Assembly: GCF_900104355.1 (NCBI RefSeq)
Contig: NZ_FNIY01000004.1
Span: 124,001-188,000 of the forward strand
DNA length: 64,000 bases
Direction of reading: 5' to 3'
Source of the DNA: Phyllobacterium sp. OV277
GTDB taxonomy: Bacteria > Pseudomonadota > Alphaproteobacteria > Rhizobiales > Rhizobiaceae
How positions within the stretch are numbered: the stretch's first letter is position 1; each line of letters starts with the position of its first letter. Made by a program: the position numbers and the translations under genes. This document shows positions 8,415 through 16,840 of the stretch, one piece after another. The notes under the pieces were generated by a model. The model searched no databases. It was not told the DNA's origin and worked only from the letters and a program-made list of their open reading frames with translations.

Positions 8415-8463
8415 AACCCATGCAAAAATGGGATGCTGATATGCGTCAGCGGAGATTGTGAAC

Positions 8464-8481
8464 TGGGATATGGTATGCCAG
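8464..8481 (+). promoter_or_regulatory. GntR-type operator candidate, site 2 (upstream of the 45-aa ORF)
   Basis: TGGGATATGGTATGCCAG, 39 bases before the ATG of the 45-residue ORF. It keeps both half-site cores (TGGnAT and ATnCCAG) with one change in the left arm, so it is the weakest of the five. Confidence 0.4.
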
Positions 8482-8519
8482 ATAAGCGCCAACATTAATC
8501 GAAAACAGGAGTGTCAACC

Positions 8520-8657
8520 ATGCCGGCACGCGCAGAAATTGCTTCAGTAACCACCCGTACCGCCCCCCGCGGCCTCATCGAGACGATTCTGGCCTTCCTT
8601 GACCGGGTTGCAGAGACCAACGCACGCAATAAAAACTACGAACCTTTCGGCCTTTAA
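8520..8657 (+). CDS. Small protein of 45 residues, function unknown
   Basis: An ORF of 46 codons with a good SD (ACAGGAG, 8 bases before ATG) and its own strong terminator 28 bases after the stop. This three-part layout, together with an upstream operator, argues for a real gene. The predicted protein is basic at the start (two Arg before residue 18), has a hydrophobic amphipathic stretch GLIETILAFLDRVAE (about residues 18-32) and ends in NKNYEPFGL. There is no signal peptide or full membrane span. I do not recognise a family. Sitting between the ThDP operon and oxlT under a GntR-type site, it may be a small partner of the transporter or of an oxalate enzyme; this is a guess. Confidence 0.6.
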   Translation: MPARAEIASVTTRTAPRGLIETILAFLDRVAETNARNKNYEPFGL

Positions 8658-8685
8658 CACCCGAGACTTTCGATTCGTTCCGTTC

Positions 8686-8719
8686 AAGCGGCCGCCGGAT
8701 TCCCCTCCGGCGGCCGCTT
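8686..8719 (+). terminator. Strong hairpin after the 45-aa ORF
   Basis: A perfect 14-bp stem (AAGCGGCCGCCGGA / 8706-8719) with a 6-base loop. A run of six T follows about 20 bases later at 8741-8746. It separates the small gene from the oxlT transcript. Confidence 0.75.
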
Positions 8720-8783
8720 AACGTTTTGAAGTCACGAGGTTTTTTCTAAACTTGCATATCAGATAAGCTTGGGTCTTGTCTTT

Positions 8784-8801
8784 TGGTATAACTGATACCA
8801 G
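8784..8801 (+). promoter_or_regulatory. GntR-type operator candidate, site 3 (oxlT promoter)
   Basis: TGGTATAACTGATACCAG, with perfect TGGTAT/ATACCA arms, 59 bases before the oxlT-like start. TATAAC inside it (8787-8792) could serve as the -10 box, so binding would block transcription. Confidence 0.6.
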
Positions 8802-8860
8802 TATGTCCCCTATCAGCGCATGGCATTTTAGCTAACAAAAAGCGTCAGAAAGGGAAGGAA

Positions 8861-10153
8861 ATGACTCAAGCGGTGAAAGAGGGTTTCCAATCGCAACCTG
8901 TAAGCGATGGATTCAGATGGGGACAATTGGCTGTTGGTGTGGTCTGTATGGTCATGATTGCCAACCTCCAATATGGTTGGACATTCTTCGTTCCTGAAAT
9001 CACGAAGCAGTTCGGTTGGGGACGGAGCGAAATTCAATGGGCATTTACGATCTTCGTTCTCTTCGAAACTTGGCTCGTTCCGATCGAGGGCTGGTTCGTT
9101 GACAAATACGGACCGAAAATCGTCATCCTTTTCGGCGGCGTATTGTGCGGTATCGGCTGGGTTATCAATTCCTATGCTGACACGATGCTTCTGTTCTGCA
9201 TCGGGCAGGCCGTTGCCGGTATTGGTGCAGGTGCGGTGTACGGAACGTGTGTCGGCAACGCATTGAAATGGTTTCCGGACCGGCGCGGACTTGCCTCCGG
9301 CATCACGGCAGCCGGTTTTGGTGCGGGTTCAGCACTGACAGTTTGGCCAATCCAGGCCACAATCGCGAATTACGGCTTCCAAAATGCCTTCCTGACCTTC
9401 GGTTTAGGACAGGGCATTATTATTGTTTTGCTTTCCTTCTTCCTGTTGGCGCCAAAGCCCGGTCAGGTGGCTGAGGTAACCAACAAAGGGCCGATCATCC
9501 AGAGTCGGCGTCAGTATTCACCTTCTGAAGTGCTGAAGCACCCGATTTTCTGGCTCATGTATGTCATGTTCGTCGCTGTGGGCGCCGGTGGTCTCGTTGT
9601 AACGGCAAACCTTGCGCCGATGGCCAAGGATTACGGCGTTGCCGACATTCCCATGTGGTTGGGTATACCGGCTCTCACGCTGGCAGCGACACTGGACCGC
9701 CTGCTCAACGGCGTGACTCGGCCCTTCTGTGGTTGGGTTTCAGATAAAATCGGACGCGAGAACACCATGTTCATCGCCTTCGGTGTGGAAGCAATCGGCA
9801 TATATCTGCTCTACCTCTACGCCGGTAATCCGGTGATGTTTGTTATTCTGAGCGGCCTGGTGTTCTTTGCCTGGGGCGAGATCTACTCTCTCTTTCCGTC
9901 AACGTGCACCGATACGTTCGGTTCGAAATTCGCTGCAACCAATGCCGGCCTACTTTACACGGCGAAAGGTACAGCGGCACTCCTTGTGCCCTTCGGTACG
10001 GCTCTGGCCGTCAACGGCAACTGGAACTCGGTGTTCATCATCGGCGTCGTCCTGAATGCCGGAGCGGCGCTCGCGGCGCTGTTCATACTCAAGCCGTGGC
10101 GTGCAGGTATTATTCGCAAGACGCAAGAGAGCGCTCTGCAGCCAGCACAGTAG
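8861..10153 (+). CDS. oxlT: Oxalate:formate antiporter-like MFS transporter (OFA family)
   Basis: A 430-residue major facilitator protein with about 12 hydrophobic segments. The first loop has the MFS pattern GWFVDKYGPK (about 77-86), and the second half repeats it at GWVSDKIGRE (291-300). Oxalobacter OxlT binds oxalate with Arg272 and Lys355. Here R287 (LLNGVTRPFCGW) and K369 (LLYTAKGTAALL) sit in matching contexts and almost the same distance apart, which supports oxalate or a similar dicarboxylate as substrate. It would exchange oxalate for formate across the inner membrane. The N-terminal signature NLQYGWTFFVPEI is typical of the OFA group. The start follows GGAAGGAA. It is preceded by GntR-type site 3. 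Confidence 0.85.
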   Translation: MTQAVKEGFQSQPVSDGFRWGQLAVGVVCMVMIANLQYGWTFFVPEITKQFGWGRSEIQWAFTIFVLFETWLVPIEGWFVDKYGPKIVILFGGVLCGIGWVINSYADTMLLFCIGQAVAGIGAGAVYGTCVGNALKWFPDRRGLASGITAAGFGAGSALTVWPIQATIANYGFQNAFLTFGLGQGIIIVLLSFFLLAPKPGQVAEVTNKGPIIQSRRQYSPSEVLKHPIFWLMYVMFVAVGAGGLVVTANLAPMAKDYGVADIPMWLGIPALTLAATLDRLLNGVTRPFCGWVSDKIGRENTMFIAFGVEAIGIYLLYLYAGNPVMFVILSGLVFFAWGEIYSLFPSTCTDTFGSKFAATNAGLLYTAKGTAALLVPFGTALAVNGNWNSVFIIGVVLNAGAALAALFILKPWRAGIIRKTQESALQPAQ

Positions 10154-10166
10154 TACACAACGAAGC

Positions 10167-10193
10167 TCCGGGCTGGAAATCACCCAGCCCGGA
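10167..10193 (+). terminator. Hairpin after oxlT
   Basis: A perfect 10-bp stem TCCGGGCTGG / CCAGCCCGGA with a 7-base loop, 14 bases past the oxlT stop. No U-run follows, so termination strength is uncertain. Confidence 0.55.
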
Positions 10194-10400
10194 CACTCAT
10201 CTCAAACTACAAGACATTGTCGGCATCGGATTCAAAAGCCCGGCAACACCTATCTGCCCCGGTATCGCGATTGAGAATCTCAACGCGCTGCGGGCAGGTC
10301 GATTACCGGCCAAAGGGTCGAACAACTGACACCAGAATAATCAGTCCTATCGAATGCGAACAGCCATGTGCAGCACGAGCAGGACTTGACAGCATTTTTA

Positions 10401-10418
10401 CTGGAATACATTATACCA
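10401..10418 (-). promoter_or_regulatory. GntR-type operator candidate, site 4 (acyl-CoA synthetase promoter)
   Basis: Reads TGGTATAATGTATTCCAG on the minus strand, 100 bases before the synthetase start. It overlaps the likely -10 region that follows TTGACA at 10386-10391, a layout suited to repression. Confidence 0.6.
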
Positions 10419-10517
10419 GTATGGCGGGCACGATAATCAACCGGCCGCGCCGCTGGTCATCCAAGCCACATCAACGCCGCCAGCACGGGGAGTGCAGGCA
10501 GCACCAGGGAGGAAATC

Positions 10518-12644
10518 ATGCTCGACAAAACCGTTGTCCGAAACGTACTCGAAACGGCGCGGGCCGAGGGCCGTCAGGCGCTTACCGCACCAGAAGGCAA
10601 ACTTATTTGCGATGCCTACGGCATTGCTGTTCCGCAGGAAGGCGTTGCCGGAAGCGCCGAGGAAGCTGTCTCGCTTGCAACGGGCATGGGCTATCCAGTG
10701 GTGATGAAAATCGTTTCCCCTGATATCCTGCACAAAACGGAAGCTGGCGGCGTTGTCGTCGGCGTCAAATCCGCCGAAGAAGCAAAGGCTGCCTTCGACA
10801 AGATCATTGCCAATGCCAAAGCCTATAAGGCCGATGCTGAAATCATCGGTGTACAGGTTCAGCAAATGCTGACTGGCGGTCTTGAGGTCATTATCGGCGC
10901 AGTCTCGGACGACAGTTTCGGCAAGCTTGTTGCCTTTGGTCTCGGCGGCGTTCTGGTGGAAGTTCTAAAGGACATTACCTTCCGTCTGGCACCAGTGACA
11001 AATGACGAAGCTCTGTCGATGCTCGACAGCATTCAGGCAGCAGAAATGCTGAAGGGCGTGCGCGGCGGTGAACCCGTCAACCGCGAAGCGCTCGCTGACT
11101 TGATCGTGCGCGTTTCCAAGCTTGTCGACGACTATCCCGAGATTTCCGAGCTCGATCTCAATCCGGTTTTTGCCACGAAGGAAGGGGCTATCGCCGCAGA
11201 CGTGCGTATCGTCATCGACTACAACCAGACAAAGCCACGCCACCGGCCAAGCCAGGAAGAAATCCTGAAATCCATGAACCGCATCATGCGCCCGAAAGCC
11301 GTCGCTGTGATCGGTGCATCGGCAGAGGATGGCAAGATCGGCAACTCCGTGATGAAGAACCTCATCAACGGTGGCTATAAGGGGCACATCTATCCCATCC
11401 ATCCGAAAGCCGAAGAAATACTTGGCTACAAGACGTATAAAAGCGTCAAGGATGTACCCGGCGATATCGATACGGCAGTCTTTGCCATTCCAGCCAAGTT
11501 TGTCGCAGGAGCGCTAACAGAATGCGGCGAAAAGAAAATCCCCGGTGCTGTCCTCATCCCCTCGGGCTTTGCCGAAGCGGGCGAACCTGAACTGCAGGAC
11601 GAAATCGTCAAGATCGGCCGCAAATACAATATCCGCCTCATGGGCCCGAACATTTACGGCTTCTACTACACGCCCGAAAATCTATGCGCCACCTTCTGCA
11701 CGGCCTATGACGTCAAGGGCTCGGCGGCATTGTCGTCACAGTCAGGTGGTATCGGCATGGCGATCATCGGTTTCTCACGCTCGGCCAAAATGGGCGTATC
11801 GGCAATTGTCGGCCTCGGCAACAAGTCTGATATCGACGAAGACGATCTGCTCACATTCTTCGAACAGGACGACAATACACGGATCATCGCCCAGCACCTC
11901 GAGGATCTGAAAGACGGCCGGGCCTTTGCCGAAGCAGCGAAACGCGTCTCGAAGAAAAAGCCGATCGTCGTGCTCAAGGCAGGACGCACATCCGCTGGTG
12001 CCAAGGCAGCATCATCCCATACGGGCGCTCTTGCCGGTAACGACAAGATTTATGAAGACGTTTTCAAACAGGTCGGCGTCATCCGCGCACGCTCACTACG
12101 CCAACTTCTCGAATTCGCCCGCGGCATTCCTGTCATGCCCACACCAAAGGGAGAAAATGTTGTCATCATCACCGGCGCCGGTGGTTCGGGCGTGCTGCTT
12201 TCCGATGCCTGCGTTGATAACGGTCTGAACCTGATGGCAATGCCCGATGATCTTGACGCAGCATTCCGCAAATTCATTCCGCCCTTCGGTGCGGCGGGAA
12301 ATCCTGTCGACATCACGGGCGGCGAACCGCCCCTCACCTACAAGAACACGGTCAAGCTCGGCCTAGAGGATGACCGCATCCATTCACTGATCCTCGGTTA
12401 TTGGCACACCATCGTCACCCCGCCGATGGTCTTTGCCAAACTGATGGTTGAGGTGAAGGAAGAAATGGCTGCCAAAGGCATAGAAAAGCCGATGGTTGCA
12501 TCACTTGCCGGCGACGTCGAAGTCGAAGAAGCCGCCGAGTATCTCTATCTGCATGGCATTCCTGCCTATGCCTATTCAACTGAACTTCCAGTCGAAGTGC
12601 TGGGGGCTAAGTACAAATGGGCGAGAGGCGCAGGTCTTCTCTAA
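10518..12644 (+). CDS. ADP-forming acyl-CoA synthetase (fused beta-alpha acetate--CoA ligase family)
   Basis: A 708-residue fusion in beta-then-alpha order. An ATP-grasp domain comes first (about 15-240, with [21 protein letters not shown] and SELDLNPV). Next is a CoA-binding Rossmann domain (about 255-345, AVAVIGAS), then the ligase domains, with the likely phosphohistidine H501 in [10 protein letters not shown]. Such enzymes interconvert acid + ATP + CoA and acyl-CoA + ADP + Pi. The acid is not evident; oxalate, formate, glycolate or succinate would suit the neighbours. Direct activation of oxalate here would bypass the need of Frc for a CoA donor. SD AGGAGG-like before ATG. Preceded by GntR-type site 4 and followed closely by sucCD. 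Confidence 0.82.
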   Translation: MLDKTVVRNVLETARAEGRQALTAPEGKLICDAYGIAVPQEGVAGSAEEAVSLATGMGYPVVMKIVSPDILHKTEAGGVVVGVKSAEEAKAAFDKIIANAKAYKADAEIIGVQVQQMLTGGLEVIIGAVSDDSFGKLVAFGLGGVLVEVLKDITFRLAPVTNDEALSMLDSIQAAEMLKGVRGGEPVNREALADLIVRVSKLVDDYPEISELDLNPVFATKEGAIAADVRIVIDYNQTKPRHRPSQEEILKSMNRIMRPKAVAVIGASAEDGKIGNSVMKNLINGGYKGHIYPIHPKAEEILGYKTYKSVKDVPGDIDTAVFAIPAKFVAGALTECGEKKIPGAVLIPSGFAEAGEPELQDEIVKIGRKYNIRLMGPNIYGFYYTPENLCATFCTAYDVKGSAALSSQSGGIGMAIIGFSRSAKMGVSAIVGLGNKSDIDEDDLLTFFEQDDNTRIIAQHLEDLKDGRAFAEAAKRVSKKKPIVVLKAGRTSAGAKAASSHTGALAGNDKIYEDVFKQVGVIRARSLRQLLEFARGIPVMPTPKGENVVIITGAGGSGVLLSDACVDNGLNLMAMPDDLDAAFRKFIPPFGAAGNPVDITGGEPPLTYKNTVKLGLEDDRIHSLILGYWHTIVTPPMVFAKLMVEVKEEMAAKGIEKPMVASLAGDVEVEEAAEYLYLHGIPAYAYSTELPVEVLGAKYKWARGAGLL

Positions 12645-12727
12645 GTCCTCCCCGCGCCAGGCACCGGCATAAACCGGGGTCTGGCATCCACTCAAAATTC
12701 AGGCGTTTTCAAGGGGAGGTTTCCTCA

Positions 12728-13927
12728 ATGCATATTCATGAGTATCAGGCCAAGGACGTGCTCAAATCCTTCGGCGTACCCGTACCTGAGGGCTATCTGG
12801 TCACCGATATCGACGAGGCCGGTGAGATGGCCGCAAAACTTCCCGGACCTGTTTTCGTCGTCAAATCGCAAATTCACGCTGGCGGCCGTGGCAAAGGTTC
12901 ATTCAAGGAACTCGGTGATGGTGCCAAGGGCGGCGTTCGTCTAGCGCGTTCCATCGCGGAGGTGCGCGAATACGCTGCCGAAATGCTTGGCAATACATTG
13001 GTGACAGTCCAGACAGGTCCTGCAGGCAAGCAGGTCAACCGTCTCTATGTCGAAGACGGGTCGCAGATCGAGAAGGAGTTTTACCTCTCGCTTCTTGTTG
13101 ACCGCGCGACCAGCCGCGTCTCCTTTGTGGTCTCCACCGAAGGCGGGATGGACATCGAAACCATCGCTCACGATACACCCGAAAAGATCCTGACCTTTTC
13201 AGTAGACCCGGCGACAGGCATCATGCCCCATCATGGCCGTGCTGTCGCCAAGGCGCTGGAACTGGACGGCGATCTTGCCAAGCAGGCGCAGTCGCTCATT
13301 GCCAAGCTTTACGGAGCATTCATCGCCAAGGATATGGAGATGCTCGAGATCAATCCGCTGATCGTCTCGAAAGACGGACAGCTGAAATGTCTCGACGCAA
13401 AGGTCAGCTTCGATTCCAATGCCCTCGCCCGTCATCTCGACATTGCCGCGATGCGCGACGAAAGCGAAGAGGACGCCAAGGAGATCGAAGCATCGAAATA
13501 TGACCTCTCTTATATCACGCTGGATGGCAGCATCGGTTGTATGGTCAATGGCGCCGGACTTGCCATGGCAACCATGGACATCATCAAGTTCTACGGTGCG
13601 GAACCTGCCAATTTTCTTGATGTCGGGGGTGGCGCGACGACTGAAAAGGTGGCGGCTGCGTTCAAGATCATAACCGCCGATCCCAATGTGAAAGGCATCC
13701 TCATCAACATCTTCGGCGGCATCATGCGCTGCGATGTCATCGCGGAAGGGGTGATCACCGCTGTCAAGGAAGTGGGTCTGAAGGTTCCGCTCGTTGTCCG
13801 CCTCGAAGGCACCAACGTCAATGAAGGCAAGAAAATCATCGCGACGTCAGGGCTGAATGTGATCTCTGCCGACGATCTCGACGATGCTGCGCAGAAGATC
13901 GTCAATGCTGTTGGAGGTTCAAACTAA
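12728..13927 (+). CDS. sucC: Succinyl-CoA ligase [ADP-forming] beta subunit
   Basis: A 399-residue SucC of near-standard length. Conserved parts are [20 protein letters not shown] at the start, [11 protein letters not shown] in the ATP-grasp domain, [11 protein letters not shown], and [15 protein letters not shown] in the ligase domain. It makes succinyl-CoA from succinate, ATP and CoA, or the reverse in the TCA cycle. ATG at 12728 was chosen from the SucC N-terminus and the SD GGGGAGG about 9 bases before it; the frame is open upstream without an SD. Because it sits in the oxalate cluster behind the synthetase, it may be a dedicated copy that provides succinyl-CoA to the CoA-transferase rather than the TCA-cycle gene; the usual mdh-sucCD-sucAB context is absent. 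Confidence 0.9.
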   Translation: MHIHEYQAKDVLKSFGVPVPEGYLVTDIDEAGEMAAKLPGPVFVVKSQIHAGGRGKGSFKELGDGAKGGVRLARSIAEVREYAAEMLGNTLVTVQTGPAGKQVNRLYVEDGSQIEKEFYLSLLVDRATSRVSFVVSTEGGMDIETIAHDTPEKILTFSVDPATGIMPHHGRAVAKALELDGDLAKQAQSLIAKLYGAFIAKDMEMLEINPLIVSKDGQLKCLDAKVSFDSNALARHLDIAAMRDESEEDAKEIEASKYDLSYITLDGSIGCMVNGAGLAMATMDIIKFYGAEPANFLDVGGGATTEKVAAAFKIITADPNVKGILINIFGGIMRCDVIAEGVITAVKEVGLKVPLVVRLEGTNVNEGKKIIATSGLNVISADDLDDAAQKIVNAVGGSN

Positions 13928-14844
13928 TGTCTATTTTGATCAACAAGGACACCCGCCTCCTCTGCCAGGGCTTTACCGGAAAAACCGGTACCTTCCACAG
14001 CGAGCAGGCAATCAAGTACGGCACCAAAATGGTTGGGGGCACTTCCCCCGGCAAGGGTGGTACATCGCATCTCGGCCTGCCTGTATTCGACACGGTGGCA
14101 GAAGCACGCGAGGCGACAGGCGCCGATGCATCGGTGATCTACGTGCCGCCCTTTGGTGCGGCGGATGCAATCTGCGAGGCCATTCAGGCGGAAATCCCGC
14201 TGATCGTTTGCATCACCGAGGGGATTCCGGTTCTCGACATGCAACGCGTCAAACGCGCCTTATCTGGTTCAAAATCACGCTTGATTGGTCCGAACTGCCC
14301 CGGCATCATGACCGTTGACGAATGCAAGATCGGCATCATGCCGGGGTCCATCTTCCGCAAAGGATCTGTTGGTATCGTGTCACGTTCGGGCACGCTGACT
14401 TACGAAGCCGTATTCCAGACCTCGCAACAGGGCCTTGGCCAGACAACCGCTGTGGGCATTGGCGGTGATCCCATCAAGGGTACCGAATTTATCGACGTGC
14501 TGGAGATGTTCCTCGCCGATCCTGCAACGGAATCCATTGTGATGATCGGTGAAATTGGCGGCACCGCCGAGGAGGACGCTGCGCAGTTTCTTGCCGATGA
14601 GGCAAAACGAGGGCGATCGAAACCAACAGTGGGATTTATCGCGGGCCGGACGGCTCCTCCCGGCCGACGCATGGGCCATGCGGGCGCTATCATCTCCGGG
14701 GGCAAGGGCGGTGCTGAAGACAAACTCGCCGCTATGGAAGCGGCTGGCCTCTGGATCGCTTCCACTCCGGCGCGTCTCGGAACCACATTGGTTGAACTTC
14801 TGAATGGCGATCAGCGTTATCAACGCGCCTCGAACGCCAGATAA
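13927..14844 (+). CDS. sucD: Succinyl-CoA ligase [ADP-forming] alpha subunit
   Basis: A 305-residue SucD: CoA-binding Rossmann domain ([16 protein letters not shown]), then GPNCPGIMT and SRSGTLTYE, and the phosphohistidine H251 in GRRMGHAGA. All canonical loops are intact, unlike the paralogue at 2.7-3.6 kb. The ATG overlaps the last base of the sucC stop (TAATG), so the two are translationally coupled. It is the last gene of the oxlT-side plus-strand group before gntR. Confidence 0.9.
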   Translation: MSILINKDTRLLCQGFTGKTGTFHSEQAIKYGTKMVGGTSPGKGGTSHLGLPVFDTVAEAREATGADASVIYVPPFGAADAICEAIQAEIPLIVCITEGIPVLDMQRVKRALSGSKSRLIGPNCPGIMTVDECKIGIMPGSIFRKGSVGIVSRSGTLTYEAVFQTSQQGLGQTTAVGIGGDPIKGTEFIDVLEMFLADPATESIVMIGEIGGTAEEDAAQFLADEAKRGRSKPTVGFIAGRTAPPGRRMGHAGAIISGGKGGAEDKLAAMEAAGLWIASTPARLGTTLVELLNGDQRYQRASNAR

Positions 14845-14863
14845 ACGGTTCGATCTAAAGTGA

Positions 14864-14893
14864 ACATGCGCGGCACGACCAATCCGCGCATGT
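14864..14893 (+). terminator. Hairpin after sucD
   Basis: A perfect 10-bp stem ACATGCGCGG / CCGCGCATGT with a 10-base loop, 20 bases after the sucD stop. There is no clear U-run; likely transcript end or stabilising structure. Confidence 0.5.
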
Positions 14894-14995
14894 ATGGCGG
14901 CAGATTATTATTCCAGTACCAAACCCGGCTCCAAACAGTGTTTCCGACGAGTAATGGTTGCAAAAATTCGTAAAATGACTTCAAAGAACTAGATA

Positions 14996-15013
14996 TGGTA
15001 TTATACATTCCAA
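14996..15013 (+). promoter_or_regulatory. GntR-type operator candidate, site 5 (gntR promoter)
   Basis: TGGTATTATACATTCCAA, only 22 bases before the gntR start codon, so bound regulator would cover the promoter or translation start region. Consistent with autoregulation. Confidence 0.55.
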
Positions 15014-15035
15014 ATGAACATGGAGATCACCCGAC

Positions 15036-15770
15036 GTGAGCCCTAGAACCCAGATGCGTTGGCCAATGGCCGATGAAGCCACCCCCAATCTCGTCCTTGA
15101 ACCGTTCGCTGCAGAGCCGAACTTCAAAACGCGGATATATGGTGCGCTGAAGCAGGCCATCGCGAATATGGATATCTACGGCACGACGGAAGACAAATGG
15201 CTTGACGAGCGCCAGCTTGCTGACCGGCTTGGTGTCAGCCGCACGCCGATCCGTGAAGCAATCGCCATGCTTGAGCAACAGGGTTTTGTTAAATCCATCC
15301 CCCGTCGCGGCATTATGGTCCTGCGTAAGACCAAGCGTGAAGTGATCGAAATGATCCAGATGTGGGCTGCCCTTGAGGGCATGGCTGCCCGGCTCGTTTC
15401 ACTCAATGCCAGCGGCAAGGAAATTGCCCGGTTGCGCAAGCTCTTTGAGGATTTTCACGAAGACCACAAACCTGCAGACTATCCTGGCGAATATTCCGAA
15501 GCCAACCTGCAGTTTCACCAGACTTTGATCCAGATGACTGATTCAAAGATTCTACGGGAAACAACCGAGAACATTCTCCTGCATGTGCGCGGAATCCGGA
15601 AAATCACTATCGGTCGCGATGACCGGGCATCCCAGTCGATCAAGGACCATCTGGCGATTATCACCGCGCTGGAAAAGCGTGATACGGAGTTGGCTGAAAA
15701 GCTCTGCCGTGATCATACGCTTGGCCTTGCGGCCTATGTGGAGAAGCACAGCGAAGGCATCTTCGACTAA
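15036..15770 (+). CDS. GntR-family regulator, FadR/FCD type, probable regulator of the oxalate cluster
   Basis: A 244-residue regulator with an N-terminal winged helix (about 32-100, LDERQLADRLGVSRTPIREAI) and an all-helical C-terminal FCD ligand-binding domain (105-235) with His residues usual for metal/acid binding (NLQFHQTL, DHLAII, CRDHTLG). FCD regulators typically bind small carboxylates and open palindromic TGGTnTACCA-like sites. Five such sites (TGGTAT-N5-ATnCCAG) occur before the ThDP gene, the 45-aa ORF, oxlT, the synthetase and this gene. The GTG start at 15036 has GGAG 10 bases upstream; ATG at 15054 or 15066 are alternatives. Effector could be oxalate, oxalyl-CoA or formate (inference). 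Confidence 0.88.
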   Translation: MSPRTQMRWPMADEATPNLVLEPFAAEPNFKTRIYGALKQAIANMDIYGTTEDKWLDERQLADRLGVSRTPIREAIAMLEQQGFVKSIPRRGIMVLRKTKREVIEMIQMWAALEGMAARLVSLNASGKEIARLRKLFEDFHEDHKPADYPGEYSEANLQFHQTLIQMTDSKILRETTENILLHVRGIRKITIGRDDRASQSIKDHLAIITALEKRDTELAEKLCRDHTLGLAAYVEKHSEGIFD

Positions 15771-15813
15771 CAAAGTGCCTCGGGCCTATTTCCTGTTCTA
15801 ATCCGGAGATGCG

Positions 15814-16830
15814 ATGACGAACCTACCTCAAAACATGACGGTCATCGCTATCAGCCAACCGGGCGGCCCTGAAGTCCTCAAGCCCGAACAGCGTCCCGTT
15901 CCCGCCCCTGCGGGAAATGAAATCCTCATTCGCGTCGCTGCGGCCGGGGTCAACCGGCCCGATATATTTCAACGCCTCGGTGCCTATCCGCCTCCGAAGG
16001 GTGCCACTGATCTGCCCGGTCTTGAGGTTTCCGGCACGGTCGCAGCGCTGGGAAGCGGCGTCAACAGGTGGAAAATCGGAGACAGGGTCTGTGCGCTGGC
16101 CCCGGGTGGTGGCTATGCTGAATATGTGACTGTTGACGGAAACAGCACACTCCCTGCCCCCGAAGGGTTTTCACCCGTTGACGCGGCTGCTTTGCCGGAA
16201 ACATTCTTCACCGTCTGGCACAATGTTTTCGAACTTGGAGGGCTAAAGCAGGGTGAAACCTTGCTGGTCCATGGCGGCGCTTCAGGTATCGGAACCACTG
16301 CAATCATGCTTGCCAAGGCATTTGGGGCCAATGTGATCGTGACTGCTGGAACGGATGAAAAATGCGCGGCCTGCCGCGACCTTGGAGCAGATAAGGCCAT
16401 TAATTATCGCAGCACCGATTGGGTGACAGAGATCAAGAAGGTGACCGATAGCAAAGGCGCTAACGTCATTCTTGATATGGTCGGCGGCGCTTACATCGAA
16501 CAGAACTATCAAGCCGCGGCCATCGGCGGACGCATTGTCAACATTGCATTCCTGCAAGGCTCCAAGGTCGAGGTTGACTTCATGCGCCTGATGATGAAGC
16601 GCCTGACCCATACGGGGTCAACCCTGCGCGCTCAGTCACTCGAAGCAAAGGCTCGAATTGCTGCGGCACTTGAAGCCAATGTTTGGCCGCTTCTCGCCAG
16701 TGGCCAATGTCGCCCGCTTATCCACGCCCGGTTTCCATTGGTTGAGGCCAGCCGCGCCCATGCATTGATGGAAGCGAATGCCAATATCGGCAAGGTCATC
16801 CTCACAATCGGCGACGACTGGCTCTCTTGA
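15814..16830 (+). CDS. NAD(P)H:quinone oxidoreductase, PIG3-type zinc-independent MDR enzyme
   Basis: A 338-residue medium-chain dehydrogenase/reductase. N-terminal GroES-like domain with AAGVNRPDIFQRLGAYPPP, the PIG3/QOR signature; Rossmann domain with LLVHGGASGIGTTAIMLAKAFGA and VTAGTDEKC. The catalytic-zinc Cys/His set of alcohol dehydrogenases is missing. Such enzymes reduce quinones or enones with NADPH. It begins 43 bp after gntR on the same strand and may share its transcript. A link to oxalate use is not obvious; a general redox role is equally likely. SD GGAGAT before ATG. Confidence 0.85.
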   Translation: MTNLPQNMTVIAISQPGGPEVLKPEQRPVPAPAGNEILIRVAAAGVNRPDIFQRLGAYPPPKGATDLPGLEVSGTVAALGSGVNRWKIGDRVCALAPGGGYAEYVTVDGNSTLPAPEGFSPVDAAALPETFFTVWHNVFELGGLKQGETLLVHGGASGIGTTAIMLAKAFGANVIVTAGTDEKCAACRDLGADKAINYRSTDWVTEIKKVTDSKGANVILDMVGGAYIEQNYQAAAIGGRIVNIAFLQGSKVEVDFMRLMMKRLTHTGSTLRAQSLEAKARIAAALEANVWPLLASGQCRPLIHARFPLVEASRAHALMEANANIGKVILTIGDDWLS

Positions 16831-16840
16831 ATACCTATCG

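Larger units (their letters stand above)
7953..8519. other. Divergent regulatory region with long leader upstream of the ThDP gene
   Basis: This 567-bp stretch has no convincing gene. From 7953 to about 8262 it is GC-rich and would be a 5' leader of roughly 310 nt on the minus-strand transcript if transcription starts at the operator at 8263-8280. On that strand it can fold, for example GCUUCGCC pairing with GGCGAGGC around 8137-8166. An open frame of 101 residues (7987-8292) and an upstream extension of the ThDP frame exist but lack ribosome-binding sites. The part from 8281 to 8519 is more AT-rich and holds two GTGCAnTGCAC palindromes and a second GntR-type site. Confidence 0.5.
10154..10517. 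other. Intergenic region between oxlT and the acyl-CoA synthetase
   Basis: 364 bp without a gene. It holds a terminator-like hairpin just after oxlT and, near the right end, a promoter-like region: TTGACA at 10386-10391 with CATTAT 17 bases on, overlapped by GntR-type site 4. The AGGAGG-like SD of the synthetase lies at about 10507-10513. The middle part (10200-10380) shows nothing I can name. Confidence 0.6.
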
